Shown: positions 52,554-61,440, counted from the first letter of the stretch. The stretch: DNA of 64,000 nt from Amycolatopsis sp. MtRt-6 (GCF_017308975.1 NZ_JADWPD010000005.1:295264-359263); one strand, 5' to 3'. Program-made: numbers and translations. Notes: a model not told the origin generated them from the sequence alone.

Positions 52554-53732
52554 TTAACCGGGTGCTGCCGCGCGCACCCGCTCCGCCACCGCGTCGCGGT
52601 GGCGCCAGGCCCGGCTCACCTGGACCAGCCAGGCCGCCTCGGCCTTGACGTCCGCGTCCTTGTCCGGCTCGGCCTTCTGCTCGGGCCCGCGCTCGTACCG
52701 CCGTCCCGCGCGGCCCGCCTCGATCGCCGCCGCCAGGGTTACCGCCTCCACCGTGGCCGCCACCTGCGCTTCGGGGACTCCCGCGCGGCGGGCCGCCGCC
52801 TCCGCGCGGGCTGGGAGGTCCGGGTCGAAGTGGGCTCGCAGTGCCAGGTGGCCGTCGCGGATTTCGATGACCCGGCGGTACAGCGCGAACTCGGCGCCGC
52901 CCGCCAGTTCACGGCCCGGGTCGAGCGCGATGCCCGGGACCGCCGTGCGCAACGCCGTCCACAGCGGCTCGATGCGGCGGTAGGCCCGGTACGCGCGGAC
53001 GCGGCCGATCAGCGACGACACCGCCGGCGACCACGCGCTGAGCGTCGCCCCGGCCGCCACGCACCCGACGGTCACCGCCGCGAGCACCGACGACGGGAGG
53101 TCCTCGCGGGCGCCGATCCGTGCCGTGCGCGCGAGCTGCAGGACGTCGTCGACGTCCCAGAACGTCCACGCGGTCGCCGAGCCCACGCCGACGACCAGCA
53201 GCCACAGCCCGGCGCGCAGCGGGCCCGGCTCCGCCTGCCACGCGCTGCGGGCGAACACCGCGAACAGCAGGCCGAGGCTGACCAGGCTGTAGGCCAGGAA
53301 CACCACTTTGTCGGCCAGCGCGTACGGCAGGGCGGCGTCCGAAAAGACCGTGTCGTCGCCCACGCGCCGCGGTTCGGACAGCGCGAAACACACCGCGAGG
53401 AGCACCATCGTCGCGCCGGTGAACAGGGCGTGCGGCGCCAGGCGCGCTCTTTCGCCGCGCCACACCGACTGCGTGAAGGCGACGGCGAACCCGATCGCGC
53501 CCAGCTTCAGCTCGTCGCCGGCCAGGCTCAGCACCCACTCGGCCACCGGGCCCGGGCCGGCGAGGGCCGACATCGCCGGCGTCAGCACGAGGATGCCGGT
53601 GGCGATGCAGATGCCGAAGCCGGCGAGGAACCACATCGTGCGCACCGGCTGGCTGCGGCGGGCCTCGATCAGCTTGTACCCGAACCCGGCGAAGCCCGCG
53701 AGGCACAGGTAGTAGGCGAGGGTTTCGGTCAC
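52554..53732 (-). CDS. MAB_1171c-like (DUF6545) membrane protein
   Basis: About 392 residues. Seven membrane helices in the first ~235 residues (for example ETLAYYLCLAGFAGFGYKLI and MWFLAGFGICIATGILVLTP) are followed by a cytoplasmic domain (~240-392) with RAYRAYRRIEPLWTALRTAV and a final VSRAWRHRDAVAERVRAA. This matches actinobacterial proteins named MAB_1171c-type putative transporters, with no proven function. The GTG start overlaps the stop of the ImmA/IrrE gene (GTGA). It is the last gene of a three-gene set with an EspR-like regulator. Confidence 0.8.
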   Translation of the reverse strand: MTETLAYYLCLAGFAGFGYKLIEARRSQPVRTMWFLAGFGICIATGILVLTPAMSALAGPGPVAEWVLSLAGDELKLGAIGFAVAFTQSVWRGERARLAPHALFTGATMVLLAVCFALSEPRRVGDDTVFSDAALPYALADKVVFLAYSLVSLGLLFAVFARSAWQAEPGPLRAGLWLLVVGVGSATAWTFWDVDDVLQLARTARIGAREDLPSSVLAAVTVGCVAAGATLSAWSPAVSSLIGRVRAYRAYRRIEPLWTALRTAVPGIALDPGRELAGGAEFALYRRVIEIRDGHLALRAHFDPDLPARAEAAARRAGVPEAQVAATVEAVTLAAAIEAGRAGRRYERGPEQKAEPDKDADVKAEAAWLVQVSRAWRHRDAVAERVRAAAPG

Positions 53733-54310
53733 GGCGTGCGACGCCGGGGCCGGCCGCCGAACACCGAATCGAAGCGCCGCACGCCCTCCGGGACGCCGGG
53801 CGCGGGCTCGCGCGGCTCGGCTGTCCGGACGACGCGCTGCGCGAGCAGGCTCGCGACGAGCTCGGCTTCGCGCTCCTCGACCTCGGAGTAGGTGGTGCGC
53901 CCGAGGACGCGCCGGACGAGCTCGGGCGAGAGGTTCGGCATCAGCTGCCGCCCGGCGGCGGCGTCGATGGCGACGCCGTCGGCGCCGGCGACGTGGCCAT
54001 CGGGCCCGACGTGGCCGCACAGCAGGTGCCCGACCTCGTGCAGCAGGATGTGCCGCCGGTGCAGGGCGGTCGTGCCGGTCGGGTAGAGGATGTAGTCGGC
54101 GCGTTCGGTGCTCATCAGCAACCCGCACGGCGCGCCTTCGGCGGGCGCGGTGACCGGCATCAGCTCGATGGGACGGCCACGCTCGGCGGCCAGGCGTGCG
54201 ACGAAGGCCTGCGCGTCGAACGGTTCGGGCAGGCTGACGGCGTCGGCGACCTGACGGGCCCGCCGCCAGAGCGAGCGGGCCGGCTGCCGCCGCCACGATG
54301 GTCGCCCCAC
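53729..54310 (-). CDS. ImmA/IrrE family metallo-endopeptidase
   Basis: 193 residues. The zinc motif HEVGHLLCGH is near residue 92 and a third-ligand Glu is likely in EEREAELVAS. The N-terminus (RQPARSLWRRARQVADAVSL) is basic. ImmA/IrrE proteases cleave HTH repressors such as ImmR or DdrO after a stress signal. An EspR-like HTH gene lies upstream on the same strand across a 490-bp repeat region and a membrane protein overlaps downstream, so a sensor-protease-repressor circuit is plausible (inference). ATG or nearby starts are possible. Confidence 0.85.
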   Translation of the reverse strand: MGRPSWRRQPARSLWRRARQVADAVSLPEPFDAQAFVARLAAERGRPIELMPVTAPAEGAPCGLLMSTERADYILYPTGTTALHRRHILLHEVGHLLCGHVGPDGHVAGADGVAIDAAAGRQLMPNLSPELVRRVLGRTTYSEVEEREAELVASLLAQRVVRTAEPREPAPGVPEGVRRFDSVFGGRPRRRTP

Positions 54311-54800
54311 CTCAGCCCTCCTTCACCACGCCGCGGCCGAACGCTTCCAGCCGGATCAACGCGGCAGAGCGCCCGTGGTTGCGCGGCCGGGGAAAATCCG
54401 ACGCGCGGATCCGGGAAGTGGTTCCCCGCAGGCGGTTCGGAGGCCGGACCGGCGCCCCCGCGACGATACCGGGCACGTCCGCACGAGGGTCCGCGGAGGG
54501 AGGGGCACACCGGCATCGGCAACCCGCGGCGGCAGCTCGCAAGCGCGGGCACGGCACCGCGGCGGCAGCCCGCAAGCGGCACCGCGGCGGCAGCCCGCAA
54601 GCCCCCGCACCGCACCGCGGCGACAGTTCGCAGCTCGCGCACGCTTCCGCGGCGACAACCCGCACGCGGCACCGCAGCGACAACCCGTAAGCCCCCGCAC
54701 GGCACCACGCCGGCAACCTGCGGCGACAACCCGCGGCCAGGCGTGGTCCCCACGAACGACCCGCCGCCTGCCGACCACCGTTCCCGGGGCCGCGGAACCC
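54311..54800. other. 490-bp intergenic region with repeat array
   Basis: It separates the EspR-like gene from the ImmA/IrrE gene on the same strand. It contains seven degenerate copies of a 20-nt unit (54525-54738). No convincing gene was found: reading frames across it consist of repeated Arg/Cys-rich peptides that reflect the repeats. A promoter for the downstream pair is expected at its 54311-54500 end but was not identified. Confidence 0.5.
54525..54738. repeat. Seven-copy degenerate 20-nt repeat array
   Basis: Copies near CGCGGCGGCAGCCCGCAAGC start at 54525, 54558, 54583, 54616, 54648, 54673 and 54719, spaced 33, 25, 33, 32, 25 and 46 bp. Two copies (54558 and 54583) are identical; others vary at purine positions, giving CGACAACCCGC forms. 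The interspersed short spacers share GCAC and CCCCCGCACGGCAC words. Confidence 0.8.
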
Positions 54801-55235
54801 TCAGCCCTCCTTCTTCGGGCCGCCGCGGCCTGCCTCCCTGCGGGCTATCGCGTCGATCATGTCGCTGATCGTGTCCAGGCCGTCCGAGGACAGGGTCACC
54901 GCGCGCAACGCCAGGTCCCTCACCCCCGCGTCGCGCAGGGCGCCCAGCAGGGCCAGCTCCTCCGCGATCCTGCGGCTCTGCTCGTCGTCGAAGAAGTACG
55001 CCGGGGGGACTCCGAAGAACTGGGCCAGTGCTTCGAGGTGGCGCTTGGTCGGGTTGTCGCGGCGGCCCGTGCGCAGCTGCCACAAGTACGTCGTCGAAAA
55101 GCTCTCGCCCGTCGCTTCGCGGCAGGCCTTGGCGACCTCTTCGTTGCTGTACGGCTCCCGATCGGGCCGGCGCACCACGTGGAACAGCCGGTCGATCTTG
55201 TCGGCCAGCGTCGACTTTCCGGGCTCCTTGACCAC
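54801..55235 (-). CDS. EspR-like helix-turn-helix regulator
   Basis: 144 residues. Residues 8-85 (LADKIDRLFHVVRRPDREPY, then STTYLWQLRTGRRDNPTKRH and LEALAQFFGVPPAYFFDDEQ) closely follow the HTH of mycobacterial EspR, and the C-terminal ~60 residues (LALLGALRDAGVRDLALRAV, then DTISDMIDAIARREAG) match its dimerisation helices. EspR is a nucleoid-associated regulator that binds scattered sites. It is the first gene upstream of the ImmA/IrrE and MAB_1171c-like genes. An acidic-basic tail ends in KKEG. Confidence 0.85.
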   Translation of the reverse strand: MVKEPGKSTLADKIDRLFHVVRRPDREPYSNEEVAKACREATGESFSTTYLWQLRTGRRDNPTKRHLEALAQFFGVPPAYFFDDEQSRRIAEELALLGALRDAGVRDLALRAVTLSSDGLDTISDMIDAIARREAGRGGPKKEG

Positions 55236-55267
55236 GATGCACTCCTCAGCTACCAGGCATATTCATC

Positions 55268-56149
55268 CTAGCTGAAAGGCGCACCCCCAATATCAACCCG
55301 AGTTCGCCTCGGTCGTGGCTGGCACCGCGGGCACGAGAACGACGAACGGTTCATGAACGGCTCCCGCCGGATCGCCGTGCCGCACCGGTGGCACGGCATC
55401 CCCTCCTGTCCATAAGCGTCCAGCGACCGGTCGAAGTACCCCGACTGCCCGTTGACGTTCACGTACAGCGCGTCGAACGACGTGCCGCCCGCCCCCAGCG
55501 CCGCGTTCATCACGTCGGACGCCGCCGACAGCAGCTCGCGGCCCTTCGCCATCGTCAGCTTCTCCGTCGGGCGGGACCAGTGCAGGCGGGCGCGCCACAA
55601 CGCTTCGTCCGCGTAGATGTTGCCGATGCCCGACACGAGCGTCTGGTCGAGCAGCGCCCGCTTGACCTCGGTGCGCCGCGACCGCAGCGCGCGCACCGCC
55701 GCGTCGAGGTCGAACTCCGGGTCCATCGGGTCGCGGGCGATGTGCGCGATCGTGTCCGGGAGGAGCACGTCGTTCAGGTCGTCCAGCGCCAGGCCGCCGA
55801 ACGTCCGCTGGTCGACGAAGCGCAGCTCCGGCCCGTCGTCGTCGAAGCGCAGCCGCACCCGCAGGTGCTTCTCGTCCGGCGCGTCCTCCGGCTGGACGAG
55901 CATCTGCCCGCTCATGCCGAGGTGGGCCAGCAGCGCCTCCTTGTCGGACAGCTCCAGCCACAGGTACTTGCCCCGGCGCCGCGCCGCCTCGACGCGGGTG
56001 CCGGCGAGCCGCTGCGTGAAGTCCTCCGCGCCCAGGGCGTGCCGGCGGATGGCGCGTGGGTGCAGGACCTCCGCCTCGCGGATGGTCCGCCCCGCGACGT
56101 GCGCCTGCAGGCCCAGGCGGACGACTTCGACCTCGGGAAGTTCGGGCAT
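55268..56149 (-). CDS. mutM: Formamidopyrimidine-DNA glycosylase
   Basis: 293 residues, a bifunctional base-excision enzyme for 8-oxoguanine. [13 protein letters not shown] gives the catalytic Pro1 and Glu2 after Met removal, GKYLWLEL the Lys57-equivalent, and [19 protein letters not shown] the H2TH motif. The C-terminal zinc finger is CHRCG then CPRC. A CTTCCCGA context precedes the ATG. In mycobacteria it directly follows rnc; here a secreted polysaccharide lyase gene lies between. Confidence 0.96.
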   Translation of the reverse strand: MPELPEVEVVRLGLQAHVAGRTIREAEVLHPRAIRRHALGAEDFTQRLAGTRVEAARRRGKYLWLELSDKEALLAHLGMSGQMLVQPEDAPDEKHLRVRLRFDDDGPELRFVDQRTFGGLALDDLNDVLLPDTIAHIARDPMDPEFDLDAAVRALRSRRTEVKRALLDQTLVSGIGNIYADEALWRARLHWSRPTEKLTMAKGRELLSAASDVMNAALGAGGTSFDALYVNVNGQSGYFDRSLDAYGQEGMPCHRCGTAIRREPFMNRSSFSCPRCQPRPRRTRVDIGGAPFS

Positions 56150-56193
56150 ACGGCCATTGTGCCCGGGGGGTATGACAGTTTTTGAAAAGACAC

Positions 56194-57549
56194 CTACGGA
56201 GCAGTGGGTCCGACGTCGGCCTTCGTCAGCGGGACCCGGGTCGTGCCCGACGCGAAGTACTCGTCGGCCCCGACGTCGAACGTGCCGGTCCGGGCCTGCA
56301 GGTCGAAGTCCTTCGCCGCCCACGGGTACGACCCCACGCCCGTGTCGATCGCCGGGCTGCCCGGGGACAGCCGGTAGAGCCCGGCGGCGTCCTTGACCAG
56401 CTTCGGGTCGACGTTCCGCGACGGGATCCCCGCCGTGCCGCCGAAGGTGATGTTGCCCTCGTACTTCACGACCGACCCGCTCGGCAGCGTCACCAGCGTG
56501 CCCGAGGTGCCCTTGACGATGTTGTCCGCGACCACGCAGTCCTTCGGCTTGAAGTCCCCGCCGTCGCCGTCGATCACCGACGAGCTGCCCAGCACCGTGT
56601 TGTACGCGACCGTCACGCGGTCGGGCCGGTCGTGGAGCTTGCTCGCCGGCCCGCTGTCGGCTTCGTCACCGGAGCCGAAGACGATCGCGCGGTCGCCGGA
56701 GTTCGCGACGTAGTTGCCGACGATCCTGTGGTCGTTGCCGTGGAAGCGGATGCCCGAGCCGAAGAGCACGTTGCCCTCGACCGTGCTGCGGTTGCCGTGG
56801 CGCAGCACGATGTAGCCCCTGCTGTCCCGGATCGTGTTGTACCGCAACACGTTGCCGGACGACTTGACGGAGATCGCCTCGCTGTCGCCGTCGGCCTTCT
56901 CGAAGAGGTTGTTCTCGATCAGCGCGTTCGCGGTGTACGACTGGCGGTTGCTCAGCCCGAGCCGGATCGACTCGCCGCCGTTCTTGCCGGTGAACTGGTG
57001 GTTGTAGAAGTAGTTGTGGTGCACGTGAACGCGCTGGGCCATGGCGCCCGACGGGCCGAGGATCTGCAGGAACACGCCCTCGCTGGTGCGGTTCTGGAAG
57101 ACGTTGCGGTCGACGACGGTGTCGTCGCCGCTGACCGTGACCCAGTTGCCGTCGCTCGTGAGCTGGAAGTCGTTGCGGGTCAAGCGGTTGTTCGACGCGC
57201 CGGCCGGGACGGTCAGCGCCGCGCTGCCCCGGAACCTGAACCCGCGCAGCACCACGTTCGAGACGCCGCTCGCGAAGGCGAACGTCTTCGAGCCGGTGAT
57301 GGTGGCCTGGCCGGAGTGCTCCGCGGCGATCGTCACGGGCGCCGAGCTGCTGCCGGACCGCCTGATCGACAACGTCGAGCCCGCGGAGTAACTGCCGTCG
57401 GCGAGGACGATCGTGTCACCGGGGTTCGCTTTGTCCATCGCGGACTGCAGCGCCGCGAGCGACGTGACGCGGACCTGCGCGGCCGACGCCGCCGGGCCGG
57501 GAACGACGACGAGCGCCGCGGCGATCAGGGGTACGAAGAACAGACGCAT
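56194..57549 (-). CDS. Secreted polysaccharide lyase family 6 (chondroitinase B/alginate lyase type)
   Basis: 451 residues. A Sec signal peptide ([25 protein letters not shown], cut shortly after ASA) precedes a right-handed parallel beta-helix of many short strands. The PL6 catalytic region is [13 protein letters not shown], supplying Lys, Glu and Arg; [17 protein letters not shown] coils lie just before. PL6 enzymes cleave uronate-containing polymers such as alginate or dermatan sulfate by beta-elimination. The gene breaks the conserved rnc-mutM adjacency and shares their direction, suggesting insertion. Exact substrate unknown. Confidence 0.83.
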   Translation of the reverse strand: MRLFFVPLIAAALVVVPGPAASAAQVRVTSLAALQSAMDKANPGDTIVLADGSYSAGSTLSIRRSGSSSAPVTIAAEHSGQATITGSKTFAFASGVSNVVLRGFRFRGSAALTVPAGASNNRLTRNDFQLTSDGNWVTVSGDDTVVDRNVFQNRTSEGVFLQILGPSGAMAQRVHVHHNYFYNHQFTGKNGGESIRLGLSNRQSYTANALIENNLFEKADGDSEAISVKSSGNVLRYNTIRDSRGYIVLRHGNRSTVEGNVLFGSGIRFHGNDHRIVGNYVANSGDRAIVFGSGDEADSGPASKLHDRPDRVTVAYNTVLGSSSVIDGDGGDFKPKDCVVADNIVKGTSGTLVTLPSGSVVKYEGNITFGGTAGIPSRNVDPKLVKDAAGLYRLSPGSPAIDTGVGSYPWAAKDFDLQARTGTFDVGADEYFASGTTRVPLTKADVGPTAP

Positions 57550-57639
57550 CCGCCCTACCTCTCCAGTGAGTACGAGCGCGGCGGATGATCACCAAGCTAC
57601 GGAGGGGAGGGCGGCGCCGTCAACGGGGGTTCCCGCTGA

Positions 57640-58389
57640 TCAGGACTCCGGTTCGGCCTGCTTCTGCGCCTCGAGTTCGGCGGACAGCGAACGCCAGGCC
57701 GTCTCGGCGGCCTTCTGCTCGGCTTCCTTCTTCGTCGACCCGGTGCCGTGGCCGAGGGCACGGCCGGCGACGAGCACCGTGGCCGTGAACTCCTTGCGGT
57801 GGTCGGGCCCGGTGTCCTCGACCTTGTACTCGGGCACGCCGAGGCCGGCCGACGCGGTCAGCTCCTGCAGGCTCGTCTTCCAGTCGAGCCCGGCCCCGCG
57901 CAGCGGCGCTTCGGCGAGCAGGCCGTCGAACAGGTGGTGGACGAGCTTGCGCGCGATCTCGATGCCGTGTTCGAGGTACACGGCGCCGATCACCGCTTCG
58001 AGGCCGTCGGCGAGGATGCTCGCCTTGTCCCGGCCGCCGGTGAGCTCTTCGCCCTTGCCGAGCAGCAGGTGCGCCCCGAGCCCGCCCTCGCCGAGCCCGC
58101 GCGCCACCCGCGCCAGTGCGTGCATGTTGACGACGCTGGCGCGAAGCTTCGCGAGCTGACCTTCGGGCAGGTCGGGGTGCGTGGTGTAGAGGTGGTCGGT
58201 GACGACGAGGCCGAGCACGGCGTCACCGAGGAACTCCAGCCGCTCGTTCGGCGGCAACCCCCCGTTTTCGTACGCGTACGAACGGTGGGTCAGCGAAAGC
58301 CGGAGCAGCTCGGGGTCGAGGGTGACCCCGAGCGCTTCGAGCAACGGCGCCGGATCGGCTGCGGGTCCCCCGGGCGTCTTGCCCCCCAT
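57640..58389 (-). CDS. rnc: Ribonuclease III
   Basis: 249 residues. The catalytic RNase III domain has [21 protein letters not shown] and the second acidic Glu in [15 protein letters not shown]; the dsRNA-binding domain starts near 165 ([20 protein letters not shown]) and ends [20 protein letters not shown]. It processes rRNA precursors and double-stranded RNA. It lies 13 bp downstream of rpmF in the DUF177-rpmF-rnc order typical of actinobacteria. Confidence 0.96.
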   Translation of the reverse strand: MGGKTPGGPAADPAPLLEALGVTLDPELLRLSLTHRSYAYENGGLPPNERLEFLGDAVLGLVVTDHLYTTHPDLPEGQLAKLRASVVNMHALARVARGLGEGGLGAHLLLGKGEELTGGRDKASILADGLEAVIGAVYLEHGIEIARKLVHHLFDGLLAEAPLRGAGLDWKTSLQELTASAGLGVPEYKVEDTGPDHRKEFTATVLVAGRALGHGTGSTKKEAEQKAAETAWRSLSAELEAQKQAEPES

Positions 58390-58402
58390 GTCGGCTGTCC
58401 GA

Positions 58403-58585
58403 TCAGGCGGGCTCGACGACCTGGCGGCCGTTGTGCTGGCCGCACGACGGGCACGCGATGTGCTGGAGCTTCGGCTGCTTGCAGGCGCGGTTGGAGCAGG
58501 GCACCAGCTGCACCGGAGCCGCCTTCCACTGGCTGCGGCGGGAGCGCGTGTTGGATCGCGACATCTTCCGCTTCGGGACGGCCAC
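58403..58585 (-). CDS. rpmF: 50S ribosomal protein L32
   Basis: 60 residues: [20 protein letters not shown], then a zinc ribbon CSNRAC with CPSC, so this is the zinc-containing (C+) form. It lies between DUF177 and rnc, the conserved gene order. AAGGAGATCT precedes the ATG. Confidence 0.97.
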   Translation of the reverse strand: MAVPKRKMSRSNTRSRRSQWKAAPVQLVPCSNRACKQPKLQHIACPSCGQHNGRQVVEPA

Positions 58586-58669
58586 GAGTAGATCTCCTTA
58601 TGACGGTCTGCTCGCGGTCGTGCGAGCGAACTTTCCTCCGGAACGAGCTGGGGCGCTCGTCAGGCTTGC

Positions 58670-59257
58670 TCAGCTGGGCCCGGGCTTTTCGCCCGGGTTC
58701 TCGTCGAAGCGCTCGACGAGTGCGGCCCACCGAGGGTCTATCTTCTCATGCCCGTGTCCGGGCTCGAGATCGGCCCACTTGACGCCGCAGTCCGTGCAGA
58801 GCCCGGCGCAGTCCTCGGTGCACAGCGGAGCCAGCGGCAGGGCCAGCACGACGGCGTCGCGGACGATGGGTTCGAGGTCGATCCGGTCGTCGACCAGCCG
58901 GGGGATCTCGTCCTCTTCGGTGGTCTCCTCGGTGGCCGACCCCGGGTAGGCGAACAGCTCCTGGACCTCGACCTCGACCTCTTCGGTCAGCGGGTCGAGG
59001 CAGCGGGCGCAGGCGCCCTTCGCGGTCGCGCGGGCGGTGCCGCTGACGAGGACGCCTTCGACGACGGACTCGAGGAGGAGGTCGAGTTCCAGCTCGGAGC
59101 CGGCTTCGATGGTGATGACGTCGGGGACGCCGAGCGGCGTCTCCACCGGCACGCTGCGCTGAAGAGCGCGGCTGAGGCCGGCGTGACGGCCGAGCTCACG
59201 GGTGTCGATCACCCACGGGCTGCGGTCGTCGAGCTGGGGGGTCTTGTTCTCGGACAT
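58670..59257 (-). CDS. DUF177 (YceD) family protein
   Basis: 195 residues. The C-terminal half has the DUF177 core, with CARCLDPLTEEVEVEVQELF and a four-cysteine site CTEDCAGLCTDCG likely to bind zinc, followed by DPRWAALVERF. In E. coli YceD is linked to 23S rRNA maturation and in actinobacteria it always precedes rpmF. An ATG at 59257 is taken over the in-frame upstream start (59275). Confidence 0.93.
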   Translation of the reverse strand: MSENKTPQLDDRSPWVIDTRELGRHAGLSRALQRSVPVETPLGVPDVITIEAGSELELDLLLESVVEGVLVSGTARATAKGACARCLDPLTEEVEVEVQELFAYPGSATEETTEEDEIPRLVDDRIDLEPIVRDAVVLALPLAPLCTEDCAGLCTDCGVKWADLEPGHGHEKIDPRWAALVERFDENPGEKPGPS

Positions 59258-59335
59258 CCTGTCCAGGGTACGCACTGGTCGCCACCCCTTTTGAGCTGGG
59301 CGGCGCGGACCTCACGCGAGGAGCTGAGAAGCTCG

Positions 59336-60064
59336 TCACACCTGATAGTCGTACAGCGTGGGCCGCCCGCCACTGCTCGGCAGGTTGGCCGGCGAGCGCA
59401 GGTGGTTGCGCCCCGAGTCGACCGTCCGCAGGGTCGTCGCCAGCAGTTCCGAGAACTCCGCCAGCTTGCCGTCCACGTACGCGTCGCAGTCCGCGCGCTG
59501 GCGGTCGGCCTCCGCGTGGGCCTCGTCCACGATCCGCGCCGACTCCGCGTGCGCCGCCTGGACGACCTCCGTCTGGGCCACCAGGCGCGCCTGCTCGGCC
59601 CGGCCGTCCTCGATCGCGCGGTCGTAGGCGTCGCGGCCGGCCTGGATCATGCGCTCGGACTCCGCGCGGGAGCGGTCCGTGAGGTTCTGGTACTCCGTCT
59701 GGCCCGCCGCCACCGTGCGGTCGGCCTGGTCGTGGGCGTCGGCGAGCATCTGCTCCGCGCGGGCGCGGGCGTCGGCGAGGATGCGTTCCGCTTCGTCGGT
59801 CGCTTCGGCGATCGCGCGCTCGGCCTCGGCGTTCGCGCCCGCCACCGTCTCACCCGCCTCCTTGCGGGCCGCGTGGATCAGGTCGTCGCGCTTGTCGAGG
59901 ACGTCCTGGGCGTCGTCGATCTCCGCCGGCAGCGCGTCGCGGACGTCGTCGAGGAGTTCGAGCACGTCGCCCCGGGGGACGACGCAGCTGGCCGTCATCG
60001 GAACGCCGCGCGCCTCCTCGACGATGGTGACGAGCTCGTCGAGCGCCTCGAAAACCCGGTACAC
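59336..60064 (-). CDS. sepIVA: SepIVA-like DivIVA-domain septation protein
   Basis: About 242 residues. The N-terminus YRVFEALDELVTIVEEARGV and PRGDVLELLDDVRDALPAEI closely match mycobacterial SepIVA (Rv2927c), followed by ~150 residues of alanine/glutamate-rich coiled coil with 11-residue periodic EAERI/RAEQML units. SepIVA localises to the septum and old pole and is needed for division. The GTG start at 60064 gives the correct N-terminus; a longer frame upstream is not conserved. It sits upstream of DUF177, as in mycobacteria. Confidence 0.93.
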   Translation of the reverse strand: MYRVFEALDELVTIVEEARGVPMTASCVVPRGDVLELLDDVRDALPAEIDDAQDVLDKRDDLIHAARKEAGETVAGANAEAERAIAEATDEAERILADARARAEQMLADAHDQADRTVAAGQTEYQNLTDRSRAESERMIQAGRDAYDRAIEDGRAEQARLVAQTEVVQAAHAESARIVDEAHAEADRQRADCDAYVDGKLAEFSELLATTLRTVDSGRNHLRSPANLPSSGGRPTLYDYQV

Positions 60065-60132
60065 GGCAACTCCAATCCCCTGTCGCTGTGAACCAGTCTG
60101 CCCGCATCGGGCGCCGAAGCGGTGAAGGCGCA

Positions 60133-60171
60133 CGGCGCCGGGCGTGTCCCCCTCGGCCACGCCCGGCGCCG
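60133..60171 (-). terminator. Terminator of SigE-family sigma operon
   Basis: A perfect 14-bp GC-rich stem (60133-60146 with 60158-60171) and 11-nt loop, between the stop of the membrane-anchored protein and the start of sepIVA. Confidence 0.8.
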
Positions 60172-60177
60172 GGGTCG

Positions 60178-60876
60178 CTACGGCAGCACGAAGGCCGGAT
60201 CGGTGATCACGCGGATGAGCTGCTCCTTGCTCAGCTGCACCGAGTCGGCGGCGTCGTCGGCCGCGTCCATGAGCGTCACCGCGGAGCCGTCGGCCCGGCG
60301 GAGGACGCCGTTGAGGCCGCGCAGCTTCGTGAGCCCCCCGGGGTTCACGTAGGCGCTTTCGAGCACCAGCAGCTCGGCCCCGCCGGGCTCCGGGATCCGC
60401 TCGCAGCGCAACCCGATCGACGCCGCGTCCGCACAGGACGCGCCCACGAGCATGCGGTCACCCTGCGGCCGCTGCCAGTACACGGTGAGCTGGAAGTCCC
60501 CGGGCCGCCCGCCCGCGTCGGTGAAGGCGGCGGTCAGCGCCATCCGGCCGGGGCCGATGGCGTCGGCCGGGGACGTGCCGACCGCCAGGCTCCGCAACCC
60601 GGGGAACAGCCGCGTGACGGCGTCGGTGAGGGCCTGCCGGAGCCGCGCCTGCTCGGCCAGGGACGGCGGCACGGCCGAGGTGGCCGGGGAAACCCGCGGC
60701 GATCCGGGGACGAGCACCGCCACGGCCGCGAGGACCGCGGCCACGACCGAAAAGGTGATCCCCGCGCGCCGCTGCCGGACGCGGCGGGCCGCGCGGTCCG
60801 CGACCTCGTCCGGGTCGAAGCCGAGCGGCGGCTCCGCGACTTCCACCTCGCGCAGCCGGGTTTCGAGATCGGTCAT
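60178..60876 (-). CDS. Membrane-anchored partner of SigE-family sigma factor
   Basis: 232 residues: a cytoplasmic N-terminus of ~40 residues (LREVEVAEPPLGFDPDEVAD), one membrane helix (~42-58, FSVVAAVLAAVAVLVPG) and an outer domain with two cysteines (ASCADAASIGLRCERIPEPG). This is the layout of putative anti-sigma proteins encoded directly after SigE-family sigma genes in actinomycetes, although no HHxxC zinc motif is present. The ATG overlaps the sigma stop by one base. Binding to the sigma factor is inferred. Confidence 0.7.
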   Translation of the reverse strand: MTDLETRLREVEVAEPPLGFDPDEVADRAARRVRQRRAGITFSVVAAVLAAVAVLVPGSPRVSPATSAVPPSLAEQARLRQALTDAVTRLFPGLRSLAVGTSPADAIGPGRMALTAAFTDAGGRPGDFQLTVYWQRPQGDRMLVGASCADAASIGLRCERIPEPGGAELLVLESAYVNPGGLTKLRGLNGVLRRADGSAVTLMDAADDAADSVQLSKEQLIRVITDPAFVLP

Positions 60877-61376
60877 CACGCGCTCCTCTCCGTGCTGTGC
60901 TCCAGCACGCCCCGGAGCGTCTCGAGCCCGCGGGCGGCCTGGCTGCGGACCGTCCCCTCCGAACACCGCAGCACCTGGGCGACCTGCGCCGCCGGCAGGT
61001 CGGCGCAGTAGCGGAGCACGACGGCCGCGCGCTGCTTCGGCGGCACTTCGGCGAGGGCACGCAGCAACGGGCCGGAGATCCCGGTCTCGGGCGCGGCCGC
61101 GGGCCGGTCCGGCACGACGCCGTCACGGCGTTCGCGGCGCCGCCACGGCCGCCGCTGCTCGTCGAGCCAGCAGCGCAGCAGGACCTGGCGGGCGTAGTTG
61201 TCGACCGGGCCGCGGCGGGTGATCTTCGGCCAGACCCGGTACAGCTTGATCAGCGTGACCTGGACGAGGTCCTCCGCGAGGTGCCAGTCGCCGCACAGCA
61301 GGTACGCGGTCTTCCGCAGCGCCGGGGACCGCACACGGGCGAACTCCCGGAAGTCCGCGTCGTCCGCTGCCCGCAT
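60876..61376 (-). CDS. SigE-family RNA polymerase sigma factor (ECF)
   Basis: 166 residues. Region 2 (FARVRSPALRKTAYLLCGDW, HLAEDLVQVTLIKLYRVWP) and region 4 (PPKQRAAVVLRYCADLPAAQ, CSEGTVRSQAARGLETLRG) are complete; it is the SigE-family ECF39-type wording common in actinomycetes. It is co-transcribed with a membrane protein gene (TGATG junction). A perfect 17-bp hairpin ends at the base before the ATG and includes the ribosome-binding region. Confidence 0.88.
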   Translation of the reverse strand: MRAADDADFREFARVRSPALRKTAYLLCGDWHLAEDLVQVTLIKLYRVWPKITRRGPVDNYARQVLLRCWLDEQRRPWRRRERRDGVVPDRPAAAPETGISGPLLRALAEVPPKQRAAVVLRYCADLPAAQVAQVLRCSEGTVRSQAARGLETLRGVLEHSTERSA

Positions 61377-61425
61377 CGCGCCCCCTCGTCCGTCTCCTGG
61401 TGTACCTCACGGACGAGGGGGCGCG
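61377..61425 (-). promoter_or_regulatory. 17-bp perfect hairpin abutting the sigma start codon
   Basis: 61377-61393 pairs perfectly with 61409-61425 around a 15-nt loop containing GGTACACCAGGAG. The GAGGGGG ribosome-binding sequence of the sigma gene lies in the 3' arm. It sits 15 bp after the stop of the upstream RNase gene and could also terminate that transcript. Confidence 0.75.
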
Positions 61426-61440
61426 GGGCGTTGCACCGGA

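Noticed and set aside
52434..53891. A plus-strand frame whose start translates the 30-bp repeats into a periodic peptide.
   Set aside because: The repeat lies between genes and the rest of the frame is antisense to the MAB_1171c-like gene; repetition in frame follows simply from the period being divisible by three.
54525..54738. The regularly spaced 20-nt units look superficially like a CRISPR array.
   Set aside because: Units are degenerate, spacers are only 5-26 nt and share sequence words, and no cas gene is nearby.
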